Part shown: in pieces, positions 1 to 8,210 of the stretch
Numbering within the stretch: the first letter of the stretch is position 1
How the letters are laid out: every line of letters starts with the position of its first letter
Source of the DNA: Clostridia bacterium
GTDB lineage: Bacteria > Bacillota > Clostridia > Oscillospirales > Acutalibacteraceae
DNA: 64,000 nt
Direction of reading: 5' to 3'
Assembly (NCBI GenBank): GCA_017625435.1
Contig: JAGAKX010000011.1
Location: 1-64,000, forward strand
Position numbers and translations under genes: made by a program
The notes under the pieces: model-generated
Told to the model about the DNA's origin: nothing
Database searches by the model: none
What the model saw: the letters and a program-made list of their open reading frames with translations, nothing else

Positions 1-360
1 TGTTGCATAACCTTTTCTTCTTTCGTCAGGTTTTATTGAATACCCGATATGACCACCAAACTCTGAAAGCCAATCATTGAAATAATGACGCACCTGTATC
101 ATTCCCACAAGACGATTATCAGCCTTGCGGATGTAGAAAAACTGTGTTGATATAACCCACCCGTCAGGAAGTGTTTCGGGTGATGTGTATTTTTTGCACT
201 CCGAAATATATGTAAGTGAATCCTCGCATCTGCGAAGGGGTCCGCAACCATCCATTGAGGAATCGGCATCCAGAAAAGCCTGTTTATATTCAGCAATCTG
301 CTCTGCATATTCTTCACTTGGCTCAACTAAGAAGAAATCGCAGGCATCTATTTTAATCAT
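1..360 (-). CDS. GNAT-family N-acetyltransferase, cut by window edge
   Basis: Starts at the ATG at 358-360 behind a good AAGGTG ribosome site and runs off the left edge, so about 120 N-terminal residues are visible. The last part, HIGYSIKPDERRKGYAT, is motif A of GNAT acetyltransferases: the RRKGYA loop binds the pyrophosphate of acetyl-CoA. A preceding VGMIQVRHY strand fits the same fold. The acceptor cannot be told from the sequence. It lies 6 bases downstream of the Nudix gene on the same strand, so the two are probably co-transcribed. The C-terminal half is outside the window. Confidence 0.8.
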   Translation of the reverse strand, partial: MIKIDACDFFLVEPSEEYAEQIAEYKQAFLDADSSMDGCGPLRRCEDSLTYISECKKYTSPETLPDGWVISTQFFYIRKADNRLVGMIQVRHYFNDWLSEFGGHIGYSIKPDERRKGYAT

Positions 361-366
361 AAATTA

Positions 367-837
367 TCACCTTATTCTATATTTTGAAATATATTCTTCA
401 ACAGCCGGTATATTGGGTTTAAAAATATTATCAGGCAAATCAAAGATATCAAAAAACTTTAATTTTTCCACTTCGCCATACTGACATTTTAACTCACCGT
501 CGTAGTTTTTGCAGATAAAAACAATATCAATATTGGATACTTCATCACCATTGGGATAAATATTGTGCAAATCTTTCCCTGAATAAACACCTAAAAGGGT
601 CAGCTCTTTAGCAATTAAGCCTGTTTCTTCATACAATTCTCTTTTTGCAGCATCTTCAACATTTTCGTCTATTTCTACCGAACCGCCGGCATAACCCCAA
701 GTGTTATTATCACTGCGTAATTGAAGCAAAATGCGACCGCATTCATCAACCACGATAATACTTGCACCAACCTGCAACAAAGGTCTGTGTCCGACCACTT
801 TTCTCAAATCCATTATGTAGCTCATATCAAACCTCAT
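367..837 (-). CDS. Nudix hydrolase
   Basis: About 156 residues. The Nudix box is complete: G(SVEID)E(NVEDAAK)REL(Y)EE(T)G, near residues 51-73, which binds the metal used to cleave a nucleoside diphosphate linked to another group. Nudix family membership is clear; the substrate (NTP, sugar nucleotide or oxidised nucleotide) is not. The longest start (837) follows the upstream stop by one base. A second ATG at 823-825 has a better-spaced GAGG and may be the real start. It sits between two acetyltransferase genes, which suggests a small detoxification or modification cluster, though that link is inference. Confidence 0.85.
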   Translation of the reverse strand: MRFDMSYIMDLRKVVGHRPLLQVGASIIVVDECGRILLQLRSDNNTWGYAGGSVEIDENVEDAAKRELYEETGLIAKELTLLGVYSGKDLHNIYPNGDEVSNIDIVFICKNYDGELKCQYGEVEKLKFFDIFDLPDNIFKPNIPAVEEYISKYRIR

Positions 838-838
838 A

Positions 839-1390
839 TTATCTTTCCGATTTCAACAAAGCATAATAACAAGCATCACAAATGCCCTGATTATTCCAAT
901 CCGAACTTCGCAAAGTTCCTTCATATTTCATACCACACTTCTGCATTACTTTTCCTGAATTCGGATTTCTTGGGTCGTGTCTTGACTCAATACGGTTGAC
1001 ATCTACCACATCAAACAAGTAATCCATAACAGCTTTAAGTGCTTCTGATGTAATCCCCTGATGCCACCATTCTCTGCCTATGCAATAACCGATATGCATC
1101 ATAGAAACTTCTTCGTTAATATTTACAACGGCAATATCACCGATAGGCTCATTACCATTTTCTTTTAACACGATAGCCCAATGATAATAATTATCGTTAG
1201 AATATTCCTTTAACCATTCAGTTATAATGCTTTGGCTTACTGACTCACTTGAGTGTGTTTTCCACATTAAGTATTTAATGACCTCAGAATCGGATGCCCA
1301 ATTCTTATACATTGCGGCAGCATCTTCACTCACATATCTTCTTAGAATTAATCTGTCTGTTTCTAACATTTGTGTTCCGCAGTGTTTCAT
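839..1390 (-). CDS. RimJ/RimL-type GNAT acetyltransferase
   Basis: About 183 residues. The opening LETDRLILRRYVSEDA is typical of the RimJ/RimL (Acetyltransf_3) branch of GNAT enzymes, which acetylate protein N-termini, antibiotics or small amines. The later MHIGYCIGREWWHQGITSEA stretch is the acetyl-CoA-binding motif A, and NxxSxxVMxKCGMKYEG is the usual C-terminal block. Start choice is open: a TTG at 1411, ATG at 1390 (used here, behind GGAGG at long spacing) or ATG at 1369, where family members often begin. The stop is one base upstream of the Nudix start, indicating one transcript. The acceptor is unknown. Confidence 0.83.
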   Translation of the reverse strand: MKHCGTQMLETDRLILRRYVSEDAAAMYKNWASDSEVIKYLMWKTHSSESVSQSIITEWLKEYSNDNYYHWAIVLKENGNEPIGDIAVVNINEEVSMMHIGYCIGREWWHQGITSEALKAVMDYLFDVVDVNRIESRHDPRNPNSGKVMQKCGMKYEGTLRSSDWNNQGICDACYYALLKSER

Positions 1391-1468
1391 AGATCTGATA
1401 GTCCTCCACAAATTCTTTTTTGTCGAATTAATTATACCAAATTAAATTTCTTTATTTTTGGAAAAGGA

Positions 1469-2005
1469 TTATTCTTCTGATAATTCTTTAAAATTTCTTT
1501 TTTGTTTCTTATTAAAATGTTTGGATAATATGTACTCTCCATCTTTATTTTGTGATGAATTTCCATTATGAAAGTTGTATCCAAGCTTTCTGTAAAATTC
1601 AAGACCATAAACCGAGGCTGGTATTAGTACTTCTTCAGCACCAATTTCTTCAGCATATTCATCAATTTTTTGTATAAGAGCTTTGCCAATACCTTGCTTT
1701 TGATGTTCAAGATGAGTAAATACAGTAAGTATGATATATCTATTTTCTGGGTTTTCTGCCTGAACACCATACATGCCATTTACTTTATCTAAACTTGCTG
1801 TCGCTAACACTTTACCTTCATCAATCGCAACAAAACACTTGAATCGTTTCGGAAAATTCTTTTTTATCTCTTCTTCAGTAAAATGTCTGGCTATTCTGTC
1901 AACTACTTCTTTTCCATGATCTTTTATAGTTATAGTATATAAATTACTTAAAATAATTTCTGACATTTCTTTTGCATATTTTCCTTCATACTCTTTTATT
2001 TCCAT
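1469..2005 (-). CDS. GNAT-family N-acetyltransferase
   Basis: 178 residues from the ATG at 2003-2005, which has GAGGTG six bases upstream; an upstream GTG at 2014 overlaps that site and is less likely. The acetyl-CoA-binding motif is HLEHQKQGIGKALIQKI (roughly residues 106-122), and the end SVYGLEFYRKLGYNF is the standard GNAT motif B. It is the third GNAT gene in 2 kb, all on the minus strand. The intergenic gaps differ and the proteins are not obviously recent duplicates. The acceptor substrate cannot be inferred. Confidence 0.83.
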   Translation of the reverse strand: MEIKEYEGKYAKEMSEIILSNLYTITIKDHGKEVVDRIARHFTEEEIKKNFPKRFKCFVAIDEGKVLATASLDKVNGMYGVQAENPENRYIILTVFTHLEHQKQGIGKALIQKIDEYAEEIGAEEVLIPASVYGLEFYRKLGYNFHNGNSSQNKDGEYILSKHFNKKQKRNFKELSEE

Positions 2006-2087
2006 AAATGTCACCTCAATTAATTATCCAATTTAATTATACCATACACATCTAACACAAATCAACATGAATACAATACCTATCCGT

Positions 2088-2936
2088 TCAGCCTACATAA
2101 AAAGCCGCATTCACCCTATACCTACTCACATTGTAGCTATTCTCACGCTCAATGGCACCGGATTTGACGAGCTCTGTCAGGCGTTTTTTGGAAAATGATG
2201 TTGAGCTGAAATAGGCATCAAAATTTGAGACGGGAAGTACAACCCAATCCGTATCTTCTTGTCTGTTGGCATAGTAATATTTTATCAGTGTTTCAAGTGC
2301 ATTGGCTGTACTTAGTGCTTTGGTGAAATCGGATATCTTTGCTTTCGTTTCTTCGGACAGTTCAAAATCCTTGTTTTTGAGTTCACCAAGCTCTAAAGCA
2401 GATGAAAGTATATCATCAAACCTCAATATCCACGCACCTTTGGTTTTTAGATAATAAGTGCTGAAATGCATACGGGTAACCTTGTCACGCCAAGCGGTAT
2501 CGAAGTTTTTATCCATGAGAGCATATTTTTCAATCTCTTTGGCTGTGAACTTGTCCGGATTGTTTTTGACAAAATTCATAGCGTTATGAAAATGTCTGTA
2601 AAACCAACCTTCACCTTTTTTACTGACAAGTTCAGGAAATTCGTTGTGATATTCTCTGAAATCTGTCCTGAACCGCCAATCTTCCTTTTCTTTTGCATTA
2701 TCCTTGTCAGGAATACTGCACCAAGCAGAGATTGCCCGTCTTGCATATTCAATGTCGGCAATACCGTTTTTGAACATATATCCTCTTGCTATGATAGTCA
2801 GCACCCTCGGAAAGCCCTCAAAGCCTTGTATTCCCTCACGGGTAAATCTGCCGAGAAAAGTGTTGTCATTTTTGTTGTCACGCTTGTATATAGGTGTTTC
2901 CGTGTAATCCTTAAACTCGGCTATTTCATTTAACAT
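2088..2936 (-). CDS. Unknown protein paired with the RNA polymerase homologue
   Basis: 282 residues from the ATG at 2934-2936, which has GAGGTG six bases upstream. It overlaps the end of the polymerase C-terminal frame by 11 bases, so the two are almost certainly co-translated. I do not recognise the family. The protein is soluble, rich in aromatic and charged residues in the first two thirds (for example EGWFYRHFHNAMNF). The end, SFSKKRLTELVKSGAIERE, looks like a winged-helix recognition segment. That could mean DNA or RNA binding, but this is only an impression. No signal peptide or membrane segment is visible. Confidence 0.7.
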   Translation of the reverse strand: MLNEIAEFKDYTETPIYKRDNKNDNTFLGRFTREGIQGFEGFPRVLTIIARGYMFKNGIADIEYARRAISAWCSIPDKDNAKEKEDWRFRTDFREYHNEFPELVSKKGEGWFYRHFHNAMNFVKNNPDKFTAKEIEKYALMDKNFDTAWRDKVTRMHFSTYYLKTKGAWILRFDDILSSALELGELKNKDFELSEETKAKISDFTKALSTANALETLIKYYYANRQEDTDWVVLPVSNFDAYFSSTSFSKKRLTELVKSGAIERENSYNVSRYRVNAAFYVG

Positions 2937-4557
2937 AAGACACACCTCTTTCAATGATATATTTCTCTGTTTCGGTCAGTAAAAGATCAAAGATATATCT
3001 TCTGTAGCCTGCCGCAACAACATAGGGTACTACATCATTCAATCTGACGATTTTTGAAAGAAATCTTCTGCATTCTTCCGTTACCGCTTCCTTGTAATCA
3101 TAGGTTTTTGACTTGTTTCTGTATGCTAACATCATTGCAGTCATTTCATCGCTGTCATTTTCAAAATGAAGTGAAGTAAGGTTACGCAATTTGTTCTCGG
3201 CATATCTGTCACAGATAATATCAGAAAATACTCTGTCTCCGTTGTGCCTGAAATCACAGAATAAATCAATATAGCTTTCAAAGCGTTCCCTCACAAGATA
3301 TGACCTTAAAAACTGTTCTCTTTCTTCGGGTAGCATAAACTGCCATTTACACTCCTGTATCTGATTGTAGATCTCTTCAATTTCTTCGGGAGTGAAATCG
3401 GTAAAGAGTGCATACAGCTCGTCTGTATCATAGTCATTTTCCTGACCTCGCATAAAGAGAATACGCTCAATATCAGACTTTCTTTCGGGAATGTCGGACT
3501 TGTTTCTGTTGTTACGGATTCTTTTTAAGCAATGCTCATAATCATCCAACAGTGTAGTAACTCTGTTTAACTTCTTTTCATCAAGACCTGATTTCCAATC
3601 GGGATTTTGAGCAAAGGTAAAAATGTCACTATCCTTTGCAGCCTTTTCTTTTGCCTTGGGAGTATTTTTCTTTAACTCATAAGCATAATACGGCAATCTT
3701 TCGAGGTTTGAGCTGACAACTGACCAATCGGTGTTTTTAAAGAATTCTCTGAATTGCTGGTCATAAGTCTTTTCATACCAAGACCTGCGTTCATTCTGTT
3801 TTTCAATAAGGGACTTGTATTTGAGAAACAGGCTTTTCGGTGCTCTGTTTGTTACAAGATATTCCGAAAGGTCAGGCTTTACACCACTTTTGGCAGAGTC
3901 GATTTCCAAGCCTGTAAGAATGGCCAGAGTTTCTGTTTCTTTCCTGTACTGTGCTTTTTTACCTTTTGCATTCTCATCATAAGCTAAAATACTTCTGTTA
4001 AGTGCCGCATTGGAAATTTGTCCCACACGGGAAGAAAAAGTATTTTTAACAGTTTCAAATCTTGCTTCCCAATCATTGGCGTCAGACACTCTCGGTTCCT
4101 CGGTGGGTATGAATAACAAAGGTAACGGATTATCACTTCTGCCGTAATATTCGGGTTCGGTTTCCTTTGTATAAAGGTAGGAAATGATAATACTGTCAGC
4201 TATTGTCTTTACCATATCACCGTCAAAATCTGCACCGCCTAGCCTCATAGGGATATCGGAATTGTCAGGCACCATTATGACATCGGTTAAATGGCTGAAA
4301 TATTTGTTTCTGTAATATCCGACTTTTTCTAAAGGTCGTACCTGCACACTTTCATTTTTAGATATATGAGGGTTGCGAAGAAGAGAATATTTGTAATTTG
4401 TTCCGTAGCTGTTACCGGGAGCATAAACAGTATTTACCTTTAAACATTGTATCGGTAAGAATGAGATTGATTTTATCGACAGGATGCTCAACGCCCCACA
4501 TATCTTTAACGAAATATATACCAATGCTTTTAAGAAAAGATTTAAAATCAACTTCAT
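2926..4557 (-). CDS. RdRP/QDE-1-like RNA polymerase, C-terminal (catalytic) part
   Basis: 543 residues when read from the first start; meaningful sequence begins at the GTA codon at 4437, where it continues the upstream frame after a +1 shift. It carries GGADFDGDM (Asp 110, 112, 114), the metal-binding DxDGD loop shared by RNA polymerase beta' subunits, YonO and eukaryotic RNA-dependent RNA polymerases. Before it lies LLRNPHISKNESVQVRPLE, matching the R-x-P block of RdRPs. After it come VGQISNAAL (178-186) and GLEIDSAKSGVKPDL (216-230), counterparts of the RdRP 'IANxHL' and 'AVDFxKTG' blocks. These four blocks in this order favour the RNAi-type polymerase family over beta'. The template type is unknown. 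Confidence 0.75.
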   Translation of the reverse strand: MKLILNLFLKALVYISLKICGALSILSIKSISFLPIQCLKVNTVYAPGNSYGTNYKYSLLRNPHISKNESVQVRPLEKVGYYRNKYFSHLTDVIMVPDNSDIPMRLGGADFDGDMVKTIADSIIISYLYTKETEPEYYGRSDNPLPLLFIPTEEPRVSDANDWEARFETVKNTFSSRVGQISNAALNRSILAYDENAKGKKAQYRKETETLAILTGLEIDSAKSGVKPDLSEYLVTNRAPKSLFLKYKSLIEKQNERRSWYEKTYDQQFREFFKNTDWSVVSSNLERLPYYAYELKKNTPKAKEKAAKDSDIFTFAQNPDWKSGLDEKKLNRVTTLLDDYEHCLKRIRNNRNKSDIPERKSDIERILFMRGQENDYDTDELYALFTDFTPEEIEEIYNQIQECKWQFMLPEEREQFLRSYLVRERFESYIDLFCDFRHNGDRVFSDIICDRYAENKLRNLTSLHFENDSDEMTAMMLAYRNKSKTYDYKEAVTEECRRFLSKIVRLNDVVPYVVAAGYRRYIFDLLLTETEKYIIERGVSYVK

Positions 4558-5392
4558 GTACCATACCTTTTATGTAAGGTAAACGAATCTGAAAAGAAGA
4601 ATGAATGTGCTTTCCGCAAAACTGTTTATCAATTTCTTTAGCGAATGATGGTGAGATAAATCCTTCACCGTCAAATGAATTGTATGAAAATTCAATATCC
4701 TTTTCGGCACGGTTGTATTTTTTTACTGCTGTGTTTTTATCCTTTGATGTAACTGTTACGGCGTGAGTTTTAATAAATCTTTCCCAAGTTTTTATGATAA
4801 CAATGCTGTCTTTATCAAAAAGTTTTTTGCTTTCAATTCTTGTACCGTCCGAAAACATAAGTCCGTTGTAAGCGTAAAGCTTACTTAACTGACACAAACC
4901 GATGTTCATATCAAGCTCTATTCTTGCTTTGACTTTTTCATAAACATCACTTCTTATGAAGGATAAACGAGCATTTCTGCTCATGCTTGCAGATCGTTCA
5001 AAGGCAACAAAGTTTTTTATACCTGTTCCTAAATCAAGATTTATTCCCTCGGGACGGAACATAGATTTTGCTTTTAACTGTCTTAAACGGATGCGTTCAC
5101 TCTTTGCATCTCTGTCAAAAACTCCGCTGAAGTCAATGTAAACTATCACATCGGAGAGTTCAGAAATTTTTGTATCGCTCTTCGGCTGAGTAAATTTATC
5201 CGAAGTTAAAACACTCATTAACTGATAAAACATAGCACAGTCTTCCTGCAAAGTATTTTCTTTATTCATTAAGCACTTTGCAGTTGCACTGCTATTAAGA
5301 TTAAAAATATATGTTTCATCATTTTGCTTTTCGGCATAAGAGATAATTCCTCTTGCCGAAAGCATCGGTATTTCATAAGTGATATGTGCCAT
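4412..5392 (-). CDS. RdRP/QDE-1-like RNA polymerase, N-terminal part
   Basis: 326 residues from the ATG at 5390-5392 (AGAGGTGAAACA upstream; a longer frame to 5440 lacks a good site). DGEGFISPSFAKEID (about 241-255) and SSFQIRLPYIKGMV (about 265-278) match the first double-psi barrel of eukaryotic RdRPs and QDE-1, where the consensus is DGxGxIS...A...PSxxQIRxxGxKG. The frame ends in TAA at 4412-4414, just after LILTDTMFK. The family resemblance then resumes in the +1 frame at 4437. Joining the two gives about 821 residues with both barrels. The break could be a mutation, programmed shifting or a consensus error. Confidence 0.72.
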   Translation of the reverse strand: MAHITYEIPMLSARGIISYAEKQNDETYIFNLNSSATAKCLMNKENTLQEDCAMFYQLMSVLTSDKFTQPKSDTKISELSDVIVYIDFSGVFDRDAKSERIRLRQLKAKSMFRPEGINLDLGTGIKNFVAFERSASMSRNARLSFIRSDVYEKVKARIELDMNIGLCQLSKLYAYNGLMFSDGTRIESKKLFDKDSIVIIKTWERFIKTHAVTVTSKDKNTAVKKYNRAEKDIEFSYNSFDGEGFISPSFAKEIDKQFCGKHIHSSFQIRLPYIKGMVHEVDFKSFLKSIGIYFVKDMWGVEHPVDKINLILTDTMFKGKYCLCSR

Positions 5393-5461
5393 TGTTTCAC
5401 CTCTGATGGACTTATTCCGTATAAAGGATACTACAGCCACCCCTGTAATGTCAACTCTTTT

Positions 5462-5490
5462 GCACCCGAATAATCGGGTGCTTTTTTCAT
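5462..5490 (+). terminator. Hairpin with T run, role unclear
   Basis: GCACCCGA-ATAA-TCGGGTGC followed by TTTTTT is a textbook intrinsic terminator on the + strand. No rightward gene lies to its left (the neighbours are leftward), so it may insulate the mob operon from readthrough or belong to the transfer origin region. Confidence 0.5.
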
Positions 5491-5499
5491 TTAAAACAG

Positions 5500-5590
5500 C
5501 GGTATTACTTTAACGAGCATTGGATTTTGGTACCACAAAATCCGTTTCGAGTGCAGTTGCCCCGAAAATCAAAAACAGAAAAGAGGTGAA
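5500..5590 (+). other. Candidate origin of transfer (oriT)
   Basis: Just upstream of mobC there is a perfect 8-bp inverted repeat, GGATTTTG-GTACCA-CAAAATCC (5522-5543), directly followed by CGTTTCGAGTGCAGTTGCCC. An inverted repeat next to a unique nick region upstream of mobC and the relaxase is the usual oriT layout for MOBP systems. The nick site itself cannot be assigned from sequence alone. Confidence 0.45.
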
Positions 5591-5595
5591 AATTT

Positions 5596-5940
5596 TTGAA
5601 AGAAAACAAAAAGACGAAACTTGTAAAAGCATATTTTACCGAAGAAGATTACGAAAGGCTTAATTATCTTTGCAGCATAATGAAGATTTCAAAATCAAAA
5701 ATGATTCGGTTTCTGCTTTATTACAAGAACATTAAAGAAGCTCCGCCTGTTGATTACACAGTTTTAATCAGAGAAATGAGAGCAGTCGGCAACAGTTTAA
5801 ATCAGCTTGCGAGAGTTGCAAATGCAAAAGGCTGGATAAATGAAAAGGAATTACGTGCCGTTATTCTTTCTCTTCGTGAGCTTGAAAAGAAAATTGTAGC
5901 ACAGTTTCAGTTAAGCAAGGAGGATGAATATTGGCAGTAA
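5596..5940 (+). CDS. mobC: MobC-family relaxosome protein
   Basis: 114 residues, starting at TTG (5596) behind AGAGGTG. The N-terminal third (VKAYFTEEDYERLNYLC...KSKMIRFLL) is a ribbon-helix-helix DNA-binding unit. The second half contains the MobC signature REMRAVGNSLNQLARVAN, followed by a helical tail (ELEKKIVAQF). MobC proteins bind oriT and help the relaxase open the strands. The last 10 bases overlap the relaxase start, so the two are translationally coupled. It opens the rightward operon of the element. Confidence 0.88.
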   Translation: MKENKKTKLVKAYFTEEDYERLNYLCSIMKISKSKMIRFLLYYKNIKEAPPVDYTVLIREMRAVGNSLNQLARVANAKGWINEKELRAVILSLRELEKKIVAQFQLSKEDEYWQ

Positions 5941-7316
5941 CAAAAATATGGTCGGTTAAAGGAACGCTTAAAAGTGTTGTTGATTATGCAATGAATCCCG
6001 ATAAAACGCTTAATGATTATTACAGTAATGATGAATTGCAATCACTCAAAGATGTAATTGATTATGCATTTGAAAGTGAAAAAACAGAAATGCAATATTT
6101 TGTAAGCGGAATAAATTGCAACCCCGAGTTTGCACGTGACCAGATGACGGAAACTAAAAAGATTTTTATGAAGCAGGACGGGATAATTGCATTTCACGGT
6201 TATCAGAGTTTTAAGCCGGGAGAGGTTACGCCTGAGCTTGCTCACGAAATCGGAAAAGAGCTTGCACAGAAATTATGGGGAGACAGACACGAGGTTATTG
6301 TAGCAACTCATCTTGACCAAGGACACATTCATAATCATTTTGTTGTTAACAGTGTTTCAATGGTTGACGGAAAAAAGTTCAATGCCTGCAAACAAAGCTA
6401 TGCACTTATGCGAAAAGTTTCTGATGAGCTTTGCATTAAATACGGTTTATCAATTGTTGAAAAGCCGCACAAGGCTCCGAGAAGAATGACATATCTTGCA
6501 GAGAAAAACGGAGAAAATCATCAATATGATTTATTGAAATTTCATATTGATGATTGTTTATCACGAAGTTCAAATATCAGAACTTTCATTTGGCTGATGG
6601 AAAAGAAGGGATATACTTTTGATTTCAATCGCGAAGAGCCGACAATTTATCACAAAAGATTTAACCGTCCCGTATGGCTTTGCGACCTTGGTGACGGTTA
6701 TACCATTAACGATATTGAAGAAGTAATACTGACTAAAAGACATTACACAAGAAGAGTCACTCACGATTCAATCACTTTCAAAACATTATTCTTTGACGGC
6801 AATCCCTACAATTACAAAAGCGGTATCAGCAGCTCTTACACTTGCTTGTGTAAAGGGCTGTTAATGTTTAAGGAGCATCCCCATTGCAACGATGTTGAAA
6901 ATTATCTTGAACAGGAGCTTTTAAAATTTGACCAGCTTTGCGAAGAACAGAACTTGTTACTCGATAACAATGTTGAAAGTTATGAGGACCTTGAGGCACT
7001 AATTTCAAACACCGAAAAGGAATTAAAGGAAATGGACGAAGCAAGAAATGTGTTCAGAAACAAACTGAAATGTGCTGTCCGTTCAGGTGATGAAAGCTTA
7101 CAGAACGAAATTCGTGAGGATATTGCAACTCTTACCGCCGCTATGAGAGTTGCAAGAAAGAACATCAAAATTTTAAACAGAGTTAAATACAGGGCTGAGG
7201 ATGTAGTAAACAGAATGGATAGCATCAACGAGCATTCAAGAATGTATGAGCGTTATGCCCGTGATGACTACAAAACTAAAACAAATACAAACAAAACTCA
7301 GGAAAGGAGCCGTTAA
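5931..7316 (+). CDS. mobA: Relaxase (MOBP type, VirD2-like)
   Basis: 461 residues, starting at TTG (5931) with AAGGAGG upstream. The conserved three-histidine motif is HLDQGHIHNHFVVNS (about residues 126-140), which holds the catalytic metal. Motif I near the start (SVVDYAMNPDKT) supplies the likely nicking tyrosine. The enzyme would cut one strand at oriT, stay covalently attached and pilot the strand through a helper element's secretion channel. The C-terminal 150 residues are charged and helical (ENYLEQELLKFDQLCEEQ and onward), probably coiled coil. Its stop lies one base before the ParB-like start. Confidence 0.92.
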   Translation: MAVTKIWSVKGTLKSVVDYAMNPDKTLNDYYSNDELQSLKDVIDYAFESEKTEMQYFVSGINCNPEFARDQMTETKKIFMKQDGIIAFHGYQSFKPGEVTPELAHEIGKELAQKLWGDRHEVIVATHLDQGHIHNHFVVNSVSMVDGKKFNACKQSYALMRKVSDELCIKYGLSIVEKPHKAPRRMTYLAEKNGENHQYDLLKFHIDDCLSRSSNIRTFIWLMEKKGYTFDFNREEPTIYHKRFNRPVWLCDLGDGYTINDIEEVILTKRHYTRRVTHDSITFKTLFFDGNPYNYKSGISSSYTCLCKGLLMFKEHPHCNDVENYLEQELLKFDQLCEEQNLLLDNNVESYEDLEALISNTEKELKEMDEARNVFRNKLKCAVRSGDESLQNEIREDIATLTAAMRVARKNIKILNRVKYRAEDVVNRMDSINEHSRMYERYARDDYKTKTNTNKTQERSR

Positions 7317-7317
7317 T

Positions 7318-8199
7318 ATGGCTAACAAAAAGTTAAAAGCACCGGTAAATATCCCGGTGAAAAAAATTCATCCCTTTGAGGGACATCCGTATAAAGTTCT
7401 TGACAATGACGAAATGAATAATCTCATAGAGAGTATTCAGAGTAAAGGTGTTATCTCACCAATTGTCGTAAGACCATTAGAAGATACAACCGATGAATAT
7501 GAGGTAATCTCGGGTCATCGAAGACTCAGAGCATCAGTAAAAGCAGGGCTGGAAACAGTACCTGCTTTAATTTATGCCGTAAGCAGAGATGAAGCGGCTA
7601 TTATGCTTGTTGACAGTAATCTTCACCGTGAGCATATTTTGCCGTCGGAAAAGGCATTTGCATACAAGCTAAAGTTTGAGGCAATTAAAAGGCAGGGTGA
7701 AAGAACAGATTTAACTTCGTCGCAAGTTGCGACAAAGTTCGATTCTGCAACTGAAATAGGCAATATTACAGGTGAAAGCCGAGATAAAGTTTATAGATAT
7801 ATCCGTCTGACTTATCTCATTCCCGAACTTCTTGAAATGATGGACGAAGACAAAATCGCTTTTTCTGTCGGTGTTGAGCTTTCATTCCTTGATGAGCAGA
7901 TGCAGTATGTCTTGCTTCGTGTAATTGAGGAGCAGGACTGCACACCGTCGTATTCTCAGGCGTGGCATATGCACAGAGATTATAATTCAGGCACACTTAC
8001 TGCAGAAAGCATTGAAGACAGGCTTATGTCAGAAAAGCCTAATCAGAAGCAAATGTTCAAACTCCCGCTTGAGCAGGTGCAGAAATTCTATCCGAGTGCA
8101 AACAAACAACAGCTTGAAGATTATGTTATGAAAGCCTGTGAGTATTACAACAGAGCTTTACAGCGTCAGCGAAGCCGAAACAGCAGAGATGAAAGATAA
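7318..8199 (+). CDS. ParB/Noc-like partition protein
   Basis: 293 residues from the ATG at 7318 (GAAAGGAG upstream). The ParB nuclease-like domain is at the front: IHPFEGHPYKVLD, then the CTP-binding box EVISGHRRLRAS (about 62-73) and the DSNLHREHILPSEKAFAYK box. The central helix-turn-helix spans ITGESRDKVYRYIRL. In chromosomal relatives this family binds parS sites and loads as a CTP-dependent clamp. On mobilizable elements a ParA-less copy such as this one may act in maintenance or regulation, which is inference. No ParA is present in the window. Confidence 0.88.
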   Translation: MANKKLKAPVNIPVKKIHPFEGHPYKVLDNDEMNNLIESIQSKGVISPIVVRPLEDTTDEYEVISGHRRLRASVKAGLETVPALIYAVSRDEAAIMLVDSNLHREHILPSEKAFAYKLKFEAIKRQGERTDLTSSQVATKFDSATEIGNITGESRDKVYRYIRLTYLIPELLEMMDEDKIAFSVGVELSFLDEQMQYVLLRVIEEQDCTPSYSQAWHMHRDYNSGTLTAESIEDRLMSEKPNQKQMFKLPLEQVQKFYPSANKQQLEDYVMKACEYYNRALQRQRSRNSRDER

Positions 8200-8210
8200 G
8201 GAGGTAGCCT

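Noticed and set aside
2466-2933. Rightward open frame of 155 codons
   Set aside because: It lies wholly antisense to the well-supported partner gene at 2088-2936, with no ribosome site and a composition typical of a shadow frame.
2926-4557. Fragment of the chromosomal RNA polymerase beta' subunit
   Set aside because: DFDGD is shared, but the surrounding blocks (R-x-P, VGQISNAAL, EIDSAKSG) follow the RdRP family, and beta' blocks such as NADFDGDQMAVHVPLS are absent.
5462-5490. Terminator of a rightward gene on the left
   Set aside because: All genes to the left read leftward, so there is no such gene; kept only as a hairpin of unclear role.
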